This document shows, piece after piece, positions 41,761 to 50,306 of a stretch of 64,000 bases of DNA. The position numbers were made by a program, and so were the translations under genes. Position 1 is the stretch's first letter, and each line of letters begins with the position of its first letter. Source of the stretch: Diaphorobacter ruginosibacter (GTDB lineage Bacteria; Pseudomonadota; Gammaproteobacteria; Burkholderiales; Burkholderiaceae_C); contig NZ_CP060714.1 of the NCBI RefSeq assembly GCF_014395975.1, positions 1,116,001 through 1,180,000 of the forward strand. The letters run 5' to 3'. Under the pieces are notes generated by a model, which was not told where the DNA came from, ran no database searches, and saw only the letters and a program-made list of their open reading frames with translations.

Positions 41761-42624
41761 CTACCAGTGCGGGCCGGAACGCGCCTGTGCGTTTCCGCTG
41801 GCACCGGAGAGCTCGGTGTAGAGATCGAAGGACATGCGGCCGAGCTCCGGGTGGGCTCTTGTTTCCGCGGTGCGCGGTCGCGGAATGTCCACCGGACGGA
41901 TGCTGGCCACGCGGCCCGGGCGCGGCGACATGACCACGACGCGATCCGCCAGGAACACCGCCTCAGGAATGGAATGCGTCACGAACACGATGGTCTTGCG
42001 TGCTGCCCCCGCGGTACTTTCACCCCAGATGCGCAACAGCTCGATGTTCATCTCGTCGCGCGTCATCGCATCGAGTGCGCCGAAAGGCTCGTCCATGAGG
42101 AGAATCGGCGGGTCCATGATGAGCGCACGGCACAGCGACGCACGCTGCTGCATGCCCCCCGAGAGCTCGCGAGGTCGCTTGCCGGCGAAGTCGCCGAGGC
42201 CCACCATCCTGAGCAGCGACATCGCACGTTCACGATACTGCTCGGGGTTGCCGCCCGCGAGCTCCACGGGCAACAGAACGTTGTCCAGGATCGTGCGCCA
42301 CTTGAGCAGCAACGCCGCCTGAAACACCATGCCCACTTTGGCGATCGGCTTTTCAACCGGCGCGCCGTCCACCAGAATGCGGCCGCTCGTGACATTGTGC
42401 AGGCCCGCGATCGCGCGCATGAGCGTGGATTTCCCGCAGCCGCTCGGCCCCAGCAGGGCCACGAACTCGCCTTCGTGAATCGTGAGTGAAATATCGCGCA
42501 ACGCCTCTACCGGCCCGCTTTCTGCCTGATAGATGAGGCCCGCGTGCTCGATCTCGATCAATGGTCGTGTCATGGGCGCAGCCACATTGAGCGCGCTCTG
42601 GATGGTTGCCGTGGTGATGCTCAC
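41761..42624 (-). CDS. NitT/TauT-type ABC transporter ATP-binding protein
   Basis: This is the ATPase of the importer in this operon. A GTG at 42624 with GAGAAGAG upstream gives 287 residues; an ATG at 42573 is the alternative. Walker A GPSGCGKST, signature SGGMQQRASL and Walker B LLMDEPFGALD are intact, and the spacing is that of the nitrate/sulfonate/taurine family. It lies between the binding-protein gene and the enolase-family gene. Confidence 0.9.
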   Translation of the reverse strand: MSITTATIQSALNVAAPMTRPLIEIEHAGLIYQAESGPVEALRDISLTIHEGEFVALLGPSGCGKSTLMRAIAGLHNVTSGRILVDGAPVEKPIAKVGMVFQAALLLKWRTILDNVLLPVELAGGNPEQYRERAMSLLRMVGLGDFAGKRPRELSGGMQQRASLCRALIMDPPILLMDEPFGALDAMTRDEMNIELLRIWGESTAGAARKTIVFVTHSIPEAVFLADRVVVMSPRPGRVASIRPVDIPRPRTAETRAHPELGRMSFDLYTELSGASGNAQARSGPHW

Positions 42625-42674
42625 TTTGACTCTTCTCTGCGTTCCGGGATCCGGCTGGGTTCAGGCCAGCGGGC

Positions 42675-43700
42675 TCACTGCACCGTCAGCGGCATCGCCA
42701 CCTTGATGAAAAACTGCTTGTCGTACACCGCCGTGCAATCCACCTTCTTGGGCAAGCCCATGTAGGTGTTGACGATATCCACCGAGTTGCACATTTTCTT
42801 GTCATCGATCCAGCCGATGCCGTTGTCGGCGTAGTTCTTGGTGCGCATGAGTTCGAAACCCATGTTCATGTTGGCTTCGATGATGGCAACGTCGATCTCC
42901 GGCACGCGCTTCTTGTAGATCGCAAGCGCTTCCTTGGGGTTGGCCATGACGTCGCGCCAGCCCATGTAGGAGGCCTCGAGAAATGCGCGCAACGCCTTGG
43001 GACGATCCTTCATGGTCTTGTCGCTTGCCAGGATGGCCATGGCGTACATGTCAAAACCGAAGTCCGCCCATTGCAGGCGCACCGCCTTGCCCGAGCCCAT
43101 GGCCTTGTCATAGAACGGCTGGCCGGTGGTGTAGTCGACCACGCCATCCACGCGTTTCTCTGCAATCGCAGCCACCTTCGCGGTGGGCTCGATGTTCACC
43201 CAGCTCACCTTGGCCGGATCGATCTGGTTCAGCCGCGCAAATGCGGGAAACGCCAGGCGCTGGCTGTCACCCGGAGGCGCACCGATGGTCTTGCTTTCCA
43301 GATCCTTGGGCTTGGTGAGCGCGTTGTCGGCGCGGCTGAAGAACGTCATCGGTGTCTTGTCGAACACCATGCCGACCATCTTCACGCGGGCACCACGCGA
43401 AACGGCGGAAATCACCGGCACGGTATCGGCCACGCCCGCATCGGCGCGGCCGCTGTCCACCTTGGCGATGGATTCGCCGGAGCCCTTGGAGTTCTGGATC
43501 GTTACGTCGAGCCCGCGCTGTGCATAGTAGCCCTTGTCGAGCGCCACCCAATAGGCTGCGTGATCACCTACCGCGAACCAGTTCAGTGCAAACGTGAACT
43601 TTTCGCGGTCTTGTGCGCTGGCGCCAGCGGGCGCCACGGCGGACAGCAGCACCGCGCAGGCTGCGGCAACGAAAGTGACGGTCGATTTCCTGGAAGTCAT
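42675..43700 (-). CDS. NitT/TauT-type ABC transporter substrate-binding protein
   Basis: This 341-residue periplasmic receptor of the NMT1/THI5-like fold has a signal peptide ending ASAQD. LNWFAVGDHAAYWVALDKGYY and GSGESIAKVDSGRADAGVAD mark the two-lobe ligand region. This receptor class serves many ligands (pyrimidines, riboflavin, sulfonates, aromatic acids), so the ligand is not predictable. The gene lies between permease and ATPase genes. Confidence 0.87.
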   Translation of the reverse strand: MTSRKSTVTFVAAACAVLLSAVAPAGASAQDREKFTFALNWFAVGDHAAYWVALDKGYYAQRGLDVTIQNSKGSGESIAKVDSGRADAGVADTVPVISAVSRGARVKMVGMVFDKTPMTFFSRADNALTKPKDLESKTIGAPPGDSQRLAFPAFARLNQIDPAKVSWVNIEPTAKVAAIAEKRVDGVVDYTTGQPFYDKAMGSGKAVRLQWADFGFDMYAMAILASDKTMKDRPKALRAFLEASYMGWRDVMANPKEALAIYKKRVPEIDVAIIEANMNMGFELMRTKNYADNGIGWIDDKKMCNSVDIVNTYMGLPKKVDCTAVYDKQFFIKVAMPLTVQ

Positions 43701-43739
43701 GGCTTGGCTTTCAAGTGAAGACGGGTTGTCAACAAGGGC

Positions 43740-44504
43740 TCACTCGGCCCATGGGGCCAGTACGCGCGAGAGCATCGCGACGATGCCGTACAGCAGTAGG
43801 CCCAGGATGGAAATCCACACCAGGGCGGCAAACGCCACTGGCGTATTCATGCTGCTCTGCGTGGTGATGATGACGTAGCCCAGACCTTTCTGCGACGCCA
43901 CGAATTCACCGACAACGGCGCCGACCACCGCCGAGGTTGCGGTGACTTTCAGTGCGCTGAGGATATAGGGATAGGCATTGGGAATGCGGATCTTCCAGAA
44001 CACTTTCCATTTCGGTGCGCTGAACACGCGACCAAGGTCGACGAGATCCTTGTCGATCTGAGTCAGTCCTACTGCCGTATTGATCACGACCGGAAAGAAA
44101 CCGATCAGTGCACCGATCAGCATGTTGGGGATGATGCCGTAGCCCATCCACATGAGAAACAGCGGAGCGATCGCCACCTTGGGCAGGGTGTTCACGAAGA
44201 CCAGGAATGGGGTGAGTGCACGCGACATGGCATCCGACCATGCAATGGCCATGCCAAGCATCACACCCGCGATGGCGGCAATGAGGAATGCGCCCAGAAT
44301 TTCAAGCGCCGTGACCCAGGTGTGGCCGAGCCACGGAATCTCGTCGCTGAACATCGCCTGCACCACTGCGCCGGGGCTTGGAAGCAGGTACTCGCGGATA
44401 TCGAACACCGATACCGCGAGCTGCCAGAGGATGACGAAGCCAATAAACAATCCGATGGCCGGCAGATAGTGTGCCAGCCAGCGCGTGATCTTGTTGCGGT
44501 TCAT
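43740..44504 (-). CDS. NitT/TauT-type ABC transporter permease
   Basis: This 254-residue inner-membrane permease with about six helices starts at the ATG at 44504; the frame also opens at 44552. The permease signature GAFLIAAIAGVMLGMAIAWS and the EAA-type loop NTLPKVAIAPLFLMWMGYG are clear. It follows the DapA-family gene by 40 bases. Confidence 0.88.
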   Translation of the reverse strand: MNRNKITRWLAHYLPAIGLFIGFVILWQLAVSVFDIREYLLPSPGAVVQAMFSDEIPWLGHTWVTALEILGAFLIAAIAGVMLGMAIAWSDAMSRALTPFLVFVNTLPKVAIAPLFLMWMGYGIIPNMLIGALIGFFPVVINTAVGLTQIDKDLVDLGRVFSAPKWKVFWKIRIPNAYPYILSALKVTATSAVVGAVVGEFVASQKGLGYVIITTQSSMNTPVAFAALVWISILGLLLYGIVAMLSRVLAPWAE

Positions 44505-44544
44505 GGTGAACGTTCCGTACCCTTCCTGTTCTTCGCTTGCGCGC

Positions 44545-45612
44545 TCATCCAAGCCAACGGCTCAGATTGGCAGCGACAAATGCGTCATCCGCCAGATCGG
44601 CATGTTCGGCATACACGCGGTCGATGGCATCCTTCTGTCCCTGGCCCAGCCCTTCTTGCGGATCCAGGCACCAGATGCCCTCGAGCAGGCCCTGGCGGCG
44701 CAGCACTTCATGGCATCCGGCGATGCAGCCGTGGAAGTCGTTCGCCACGTCGAAGAATGCGCTGTTGCAGTCGGTCACGCGGCTGTCCAGTGCAAGCATT
44801 TGCGCATCGACCTCGCCCCGCTTTGCAGCGGCTTGGCACTGGTCCAGAATGCGCACGGCGCTCGATGTCCACACCGACCAATGGCCAAGCAGGCCGCCTC
44901 GAAAGCGCACGGTGACCGGCTCTCCATCGCGCGGCACGGTGAATGGCGTGACCAGGTCGAGCACGATGTGGTCATCGTTGCCGGTGTAGAGCGACACGCG
45001 CTTTTCCGCGCGCGCCATGACCACGCCGCGCACCACGTCGAGCGTACGATACCGGTGGAACGGCGCCACCTTGATCGCAACCACGTTATCGATGGAGGCG
45101 AATCGTGCCCAGAATTCAGCGCTCAGATCCATACCGCCCACGGCGGCCTGCAGGTAGAAGCCGATGAGCGGGATCTCGCGGGCAACCGCTTCGCAATGCG
45201 CTATCAAGGCATCTTCGCGTTGCCCGCGCAGGGCTGCCAGGCTCAGCAAGCCTGCGTGATATCCCAGGCCGTGCGCCGTGCGGGCCTCGGCAACCGCTTG
45301 CGCGGTCTGGCCGCAGATGCCCGCCACCATCGCAAGCTCGCGATCGCCAGGCGCCCATTCACGCACGGCATCCATCGCCAGGCGCAGCACCGGCTCATAC
45401 AGGCCCACCTCGCGGATTGCGAACTGCGTGGTATGCACACCCACGGCCAGTCCCCCCACGCCGGCATCGACGTAGTAACGGCTCAATGCGCGCTGGCGGC
45501 GCTCATCGAGTTGTCGTTCGGAAGTCAACGCCAACGGATGCGCGGGAATGGCCAGGCCGCGCTGCAACAACTCGCGGACGTGGGCGACCTTCTCGGGTGT
45601 CAAGGCACTCAT
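44545..45612 (-). CDS. Dihydrodipicolinate synthase (DapA)-family lyase
   Basis: This 355-residue class I aldolase-type barrel protein starts at the ATG at 45612; an in-frame TTG at 45627 is less likely. The probable Schiff-base lysine is in VVAIKVAPFHRYR, and GLAVGVHTTQFAI is the N-terminal glycine loop. The family includes sugar-acid aldolases and dehydratases as well as DapA. It is longer than DapA (about 290) with an extra C-terminal part. In this operon an aldolase step on an enolase-superfamily product is plausible but unproven. Confidence 0.8.
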   Translation of the reverse strand: MSALTPEKVAHVRELLQRGLAIPAHPLALTSERQLDERRQRALSRYYVDAGVGGLAVGVHTTQFAIREVGLYEPVLRLAMDAVREWAPGDRELAMVAGICGQTAQAVAEARTAHGLGYHAGLLSLAALRGQREDALIAHCEAVAREIPLIGFYLQAAVGGMDLSAEFWARFASIDNVVAIKVAPFHRYRTLDVVRGVVMARAEKRVSLYTGNDDHIVLDLVTPFTVPRDGEPVTVRFRGGLLGHWSVWTSSAVRILDQCQAAAKRGEVDAQMLALDSRVTDCNSAFFDVANDFHGCIAGCHEVLRRQGLLEGIWCLDPQEGLGQGQKDAIDRVYAEHADLADDAFVAANLSRWLG

Positions 45613-45651
45613 GCTGGAACTCTTCAATGTCTGTCGGGCAGTTTCAGAACG

Positions 45652-46731
45652 TCAGAACGCACCGTCGCGTACTTCGAACTTGGTAGGTTTGTTGAACGCG
45701 GGTTGCTCGCGGCGAACCCAGTCGGACACCCAGTCGAGCATCACGCCCAGCGGAACCTGTGGATAGCCAAAGAGCGTTGATGACAGCGTGGTGTCCGACA
45801 GCAGTGCATTGGCAGACTCCTCGCCGCAGACCTTCACGGGAATGCCGAAGCGCGCGGCGAACTGCTGCACCAGCCAGCGCACCGAAATCGTCTCGGGCCC
45901 CGTGCAATTGATGGGCTTGGGTGGCACGGTGCAATGCAGCAGGCTGCGCAATGCCTGTGCGTTCGCGTCGCCCTGCCAGATCACGTTGACATAGCCCATT
46001 GCGAGATCGATGGTCTCGCCGCGATGCACCTTGGATGCGATGTCGTACAGCACGCCGTAGCGCATGTCGATCGCGTAGTTGAGGCGAAAGATGCGGCCCG
46101 GCGTGCCGTGCCGGGAAGAAAAATACTCGAACATGCGCTCTCGGCCAATGCAGGACTGCGCGTATTCGCCAACGGGCGCAGGTGGCGTGGCTTCACTTGC
46201 GCCCTGGCGGCCGACAGGGGTGAGCGCGTAGATGTTGCCAGTGGAAAAACTCACGATGCGCGAATCGCGGAACACCTCAGCCACCAGCGCCGGCACATGT
46301 GTGTTCATTGCCCATGTCAACGCCTGATTGTCCTTGGCGCCGAACTTGTGGCCGGCGGCAAAGACGATGTTGGGAATGCGCGGCAGAGCCTCCAGAGATC
46401 GACGATCCAGCAGGTCGGCGGCAATGGTCTCGATGCCCCAGCCCTCAAGGCGCTCACGCACACCGCTCTCGCTGAAACGAGCCACGCCGATGACGCGCTT
46501 GTGCGGAGCGGCATTCTTGGCCAAGCGTGCAAGCGTGGGACCCATCTTGCCCGCCACGCCGAGGATCATGATGTCGCCGTCCAGCCGTGCAAGATCGTCG
46601 ACCAGCGCCTGGCTCGGCCGTGCGAGGAAATCGTCCAGTGCTTCCACGGATTCGAAACTCGCGGGCAGATTCGAGACGTCCAGCAGCGGTGTCGTGATTG
46701 GTGCGGCGGGCTCCACCTGAATGCTCTGCAT
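45652..46731 (-). CDS. NAD(P)-binding epimerase/dehydratase-like protein
   Basis: This is a 359-residue extended-SDR-like protein. The Rossmann glycine motif is ILGVAGKMGPTLARLA, near residue 55. The position of the catalytic serine is in VSFSTGNIYAL, but the expected YxxxK is replaced by YAQSC, so the usual lysine is missing. PINCTGPETISVRWL is typical of nucleotide-sugar epimerase relatives. It heads the operon with the ABC transporter and lyase genes and may reduce or epimerise the imported compound or have a non-canonical role. Confidence 0.75.
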   Translation of the reverse strand: MQSIQVEPAAPITTPLLDVSNLPASFESVEALDDFLARPSQALVDDLARLDGDIMILGVAGKMGPTLARLAKNAAPHKRVIGVARFSESGVRERLEGWGIETIAADLLDRRSLEALPRIPNIVFAAGHKFGAKDNQALTWAMNTHVPALVAEVFRDSRIVSFSTGNIYALTPVGRQGASEATPPAPVGEYAQSCIGRERMFEYFSSRHGTPGRIFRLNYAIDMRYGVLYDIASKVHRGETIDLAMGYVNVIWQGDANAQALRSLLHCTVPPKPINCTGPETISVRWLVQQFAARFGIPVKVCGEESANALLSDTTLSSTLFGYPQVPLGVMLDWVSDWVRREQPAFNKPTKFEVRDGAF

Positions 46732-46853
46732 CTGCTTTCCTCGTGCTGCAAATTGATTGATGTACGAACTTTATGGCTTCGCAAAATCGACGTCAACCGT
46801 TTGGTTGAATTTTGAGGCGAGGGTATTCCCGGGGTGATTTCAGAACGGATGGC

Positions 46854-47531
46854 TCAGGCCCGCAGACCAGCCATTGCGAAGCTCACCACATGTTTGCGAT
46901 AGGCCTGCACAGCGGCTTTCGATTCGAGATCGCGCGCAAAAATGGACGAGAGGGTGAGACGGTTGGAGAAGAAAAAGTACGACATGCCAGCCACGGAAAC
47001 ATAGAGCTCCACGGGATCGATGCCGCGCCGGAAAACCCCGGCTCGCGTCCCACGCGAGAGTGTCTTGGCCAGCAATTCAATGAGCGGCGAGTTGGTTTCG
47101 CGAATGGCCTTGGAGTCACGCACATGCGAGGCGCCGCGTGCATTCTCGTGGTTGAGCAGACCGATGAAATCCGGCGTTGCCTGCAGGTAGTCGAACGAAA
47201 AGCCGATGAGCGCAGCCATGGCCTCCTCGGGCTGCATGTCGCCCAGATGAAGCCCGCTCTCCAGTGTCCGTATCTCCGTGTAGACCACCTCGAGCGCGGT
47301 GCGATAGAGGTCTTCCTTGTTGCCGAAATAGTAGTAGATGAGCTGCTTGTTCACACCCGCGATCGCTGCGATTTCGTTGACCCGCGCGCCGGTGAGTCCC
47401 TTGGCCGAAAACTCTGCGCGCGCGGCCTTCAGGATAGCGGCCTTCGCATCGTTGCTGTCAATGTCGGAGATCCCGGGATTGGCTGCCGAACGGCGTCGCG
47501 GAGTGGGCGTCAAGGGCTGGCTGGATTTCAT
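46854..47531 (-). CDS. TetR/AcrR-family regulator
   Basis: This 225-residue regulator starts at the ATG at 47531 (upstream starts add unlike sequence). The helix-turn-helix is AKGLTGARVNEIAAIAGVNKQLIYYYFGNKEDLY. The C-terminal domain is that of TetR proteins near pyrimidine and catabolic genes. It is on the same strand as the epimerase-ABC-enolase operon and lies 122 bases upstream of it, so it is the prime candidate to control that operon. Confidence 0.88.
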   Translation of the reverse strand: MKSSQPLTPTPRRRSAANPGISDIDSNDAKAAILKAARAEFSAKGLTGARVNEIAAIAGVNKQLIYYYFGNKEDLYRTALEVVYTEIRTLESGLHLGDMQPEEAMAALIGFSFDYLQATPDFIGLLNHENARGASHVRDSKAIRETNSPLIELLAKTLSRGTRAGVFRRGIDPVELYVSVAGMSYFFFSNRLTLSSIFARDLESKAAVQAYRKHVVSFAMAGLRA

Positions 47532-47674
47532 GGTGGCGCGGATTATGACCCAGTGATCGAGCGATGTCATGCTGCCCCAATGCCGCCTATCCGCGTCTCC
47601 ACCACCATCATCCTGGCGTTGCTGGCCCGGCAATTTTGGGCTGAATCCACGCGCTCCCTGAAGCGTCTGGTGGA

Positions 47675-48469
47675 TCAGACCGCCCAGCGCAATGCGTGGG
47701 CCGGCAGCAGCCGCTCGGGTTCAGGCTCTTCGACACCGGGCTTCTGCAGCACACGGTCGAGGATGTGCTTCTCGATGGCCGCGAAGCTCGCATCGCCCTG
47801 TGAGCGCGGGCGTGGCAGGTCGATGCGCTGGTCCAGCGCGATGCGGCCGTCCTCGATCAGGATCACGCGGTCGGCCAGCGCCACGGCTTCCTGCACGTCG
47901 TGCGTGACCAGCAGGGCCGTGAAGCGGTGGCGTTGCCACAGGCCTTCGATGAGGCGATGCATCTCGATGCGCGTGAGCGCGTCGAGTGCTCCCAGGGGCT
48001 CGTCGAGCAGCAGCAACTGCGGCTGGTGCACCAGGGCGCGGGCCAGGGCCACGCGCTGGCGCTGTCCGCCTGACAGGCGGGCCGGCCATTCGCGTGCGCG
48101 CTCGGCCAGGCCAACGTGGCCCAGCACTTCTTCACCGCGCGTGCGGGCCGCCTCGGGCAGCCCCAGCAGCACATTGTCCAGCACGCGTTTCCAGGGCAGC
48201 AGGCGGGCTTCCTGGAACATGATGCGGGTGCGAGGGTCGAGCCCGCTGATGCGCTCGCCATCGACCTGCAGGCTGCCGCCACTCGCAGCCTCGAGCCCGG
48301 CCACGAGGCGCAGCAGGGTGCTCTTGCCGCAGCCGCTGCGGCCGACGATGGCGATGAATTCACCGGGTGCGATATCCAGTTGCGCGTTTTGCAGCACGGC
48401 GCGTGCGCCATAGTGTTTGGAGAGATGGCGTGCCTGCAGGCGCACGCCTCCGGCCTGTTGGGTTGTCAT
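47675..48469 (-). CDS. ssuB: Alkanesulfonate ABC transporter ATP-binding protein
   Basis: This 264-residue ATPase is the last gene of the ssu operon and energises sulfonate import. Walker A GRSGCGKST, the SsuB-typical FQEARLLPWKRVLDNVLLG, signature SGGQRQRVALARAL and Walker B LLLDEPLGALD are present. The ATG at 48469 overlaps the stop of the binding-protein gene (ATGA). The open frame continues upstream, but the start is set by this overlap. Confidence 0.9.
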   Translation of the reverse strand: MTTQQAGGVRLQARHLSKHYGARAVLQNAQLDIAPGEFIAIVGRSGCGKSTLLRLVAGLEAASGGSLQVDGERISGLDPRTRIMFQEARLLPWKRVLDNVLLGLPEAARTRGEEVLGHVGLAERAREWPARLSGGQRQRVALARALVHQPQLLLLDEPLGALDALTRIEMHRLIEGLWQRHRFTALLVTHDVQEAVALADRVILIEDGRIALDQRIDLPRPRSQGDASFAAIEKHILDRVLQKPGVEEPEPERLLPAHALRWAV

Positions 48470-49449
48470 GCCGGGCTCCCGGGTCTGAAGAGGGAGACAT
48501 CTGCCGCGTTCACGCGCCGCGGCAGCAGCTTTTCGGCGAAGAAGGCATCTGCGATCTTCTGCTGTTCGGCCAGGCCCGAGGGCACGGCAGGGCGCACGGC
48601 ATAGCTGCGCCGGGCGTTGGCCTGCAGCACCGTGGGTACGTCCACCCCCCAGACCGGCGACAGCAGTGCGGCGGCAGCCTCGGGCTGGGCCTTGACCCAT
48701 TGGCCCGTCTTGGCAAGTTCCGCATAGATCACCTCCAGCACATCCGGGCGCTTGTTCGCGAACCGGGTGCTGGCCAGGTAGTAGCGCTGGTAGCTTGCGA
48801 TGCCCGTGCCGTCGGCCAGCACACGCACGTTCGATTGGCGCTGGGCTGCAGACAGGAACGGGTCCCATATCACCCAGGCATCGATGGCTCCGCGCTCGAA
48901 CGCGGCCCGGCCATCGGCCGGTGTGAGGTAGGCGGGCTCGATGTCCTTGAACGACAGGCCCGCCTGCTCGAGTGCAGCGATCAGCAGGTAGTGCGCGCCG
49001 GCTGCCTTGGCGAAGCCGACCTTCCGGCCCTTGAGATCGGCCACGCTGCGCAGCGGTGAATCCGCGCGCACCACAATGGCCTGGGCCGTGGGCGACGGCG
49101 CCTCCTGGGCAACGAAGGTCAGCTGCGCGCCGGCGGCCTGCGCGAACACGGGCACGGTGTCGGCCACGTCGGCGCTGAAGTCCAGGTTGTCCAGGTTCAG
49201 TGCTTCAAGCAGCGGCAGGCCGCTCGTGAATTCGTGCCAGCTGACCTTGGCGTTCAGCGGCGCGAGTCGTTGTTCGAGCGTGTTCTGCGCCTTGAGCACC
49301 ACGGTCAGCGTGGAGGATTTCTGGTAGCCGATGCGCACGGTGGCGGGTGCGCCCTGCGCCCAGGCCGCACCCGCGGCAAAGGAGGCCGCGGCGGCCAGCA
49401 AGGTGCGGCGTTGGAAGGGGATGAGGTTCATGGAGTTGTCGCCGTTCAT
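48466..49449 (-). CDS. ssuA: Aliphatic sulfonate-binding protein (copy 1)
   Basis: This is a periplasmic receptor for aliphatic sulfonates. The ATG at 49449 overlaps the permease stop (ATGA) and gives 327 residues; an ATG at 49431 puts a normal signal peptide (LLAAAASFAAGAAWA) closer to the start. VRIGYQKSSTLTVVLKAQNT, FADVADTVPVFAQAAG-like SADVADTVPVFAQAAG and AIDAWVIWDPFLSAAQ are typical of SsuA. It is paired with a second, distinct receptor gene at the head of the operon. Confidence 0.88.
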   Translation of the reverse strand: MNGDNSMNLIPFQRRTLLAAAASFAAGAAWAQGAPATVRIGYQKSSTLTVVLKAQNTLEQRLAPLNAKVSWHEFTSGLPLLEALNLDNLDFSADVADTVPVFAQAAGAQLTFVAQEAPSPTAQAIVVRADSPLRSVADLKGRKVGFAKAAGAHYLLIAALEQAGLSFKDIEPAYLTPADGRAAFERGAIDAWVIWDPFLSAAQRQSNVRVLADGTGIASYQRYYLASTRFANKRPDVLEVIYAELAKTGQWVKAQPEAAAALLSPVWGVDVPTVLQANARRSYAVRPAVPSGLAEQQKIADAFFAEKLLPRRVNAADVSLFRPGSPA

Positions 49450-50294
49450 TGGTTGTAGCCGGGGTGCCAGCGCAACCACCAGCGTTCGAGGCCACGCGCC
49501 AGCAGGTCGGCGAGCTTGCCGAGCAGCGCGTAGAGCAGGATGCCGACCAGCACCACGTCGGTCTGCAGGAACTCGCGTGCGTTCATGGTCAGGTAGCCGA
49601 TACCGGCCTGGGCGGATATGGTCTCGGCCACGATCAGGATCACCCACATCAGTCCCAGCGAGAAGCGCAGTCCCACGAGGATTGAGGAGACCGCACCGGG
49701 CAGGATCACCTCCTTGTAAAGCTGCCAGCGCGACAGGCCATAGGTCCGTCCCATCTCGATCAGTTGCGGGTCCACGTTGCGGATGCCGTGGAACGTGTTG
49801 AGGTAGATCGGGAAGAACACCGACACCGCGATCAGGAACAGCTTGGCCGTCTCATCGATGCCGAACCACAGGATCACGAGCGGGATCAGTGCCAGCGCCG
49901 GAATGTTGCGCACCATCTGGATCGTCGAGTCGAGCAAGGTCTCGAAGAACCTGATCGAGCCCGTCAGCAACCCCAGCAGGAGGCCCAGTCCGCCGCCGAT
50001 GGCCAGTCCCAGCAGCGCGCGACCGGCGCTGACCTTCACATGGGTCCAGAGCTCGCCCGAGACGGTCAGCGTCCAGGCCGCGCGGAGGACGTCGATGGGT
50101 GCCGGCAGCACGCGCGTGGACAGCCAGCCCAGGCTGGAGGCCACCTGCCAGGTGACGACCAGCACCAGGGGGACGAGCCAGGGCAGCAGTTGGTGGGCCA
50201 ATGTGCCGACCCAGGCCGGAGAACCGGGACGCTCGGTGACTGCGGCCAGCGGCGTGGCCTGAGAATCGTGGATTTCGGAGCCCAAGGTGCTCAT
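49446..50294 (-). CDS. ssuC: Alkanesulfonate ABC transporter permease
   Basis: This is a 282-residue permease. LVPLVLVVTWQVASSLGWLS is the first membrane segment, and PALALIPLVILWFGIDETAKL contains the EAA loop. It starts 12 bases after ssuD and overlaps the receptor gene by ATGA. Confidence 0.9.
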   Translation of the reverse strand: MSTLGSEIHDSQATPLAAVTERPGSPAWVGTLAHQLLPWLVPLVLVVTWQVASSLGWLSTRVLPAPIDVLRAAWTLTVSGELWTHVKVSAGRALLGLAIGGGLGLLLGLLTGSIRFFETLLDSTIQMVRNIPALALIPLVILWFGIDETAKLFLIAVSVFFPIYLNTFHGIRNVDPQLIEMGRTYGLSRWQLYKEVILPGAVSSILVGLRFSLGLMWVILIVAETISAQAGIGYLTMNAREFLQTDVVLVGILLYALLGKLADLLARGLERWWLRWHPGYNQ

Positions 50295-50306
50295 GGTCTT
50301 GCCTCC

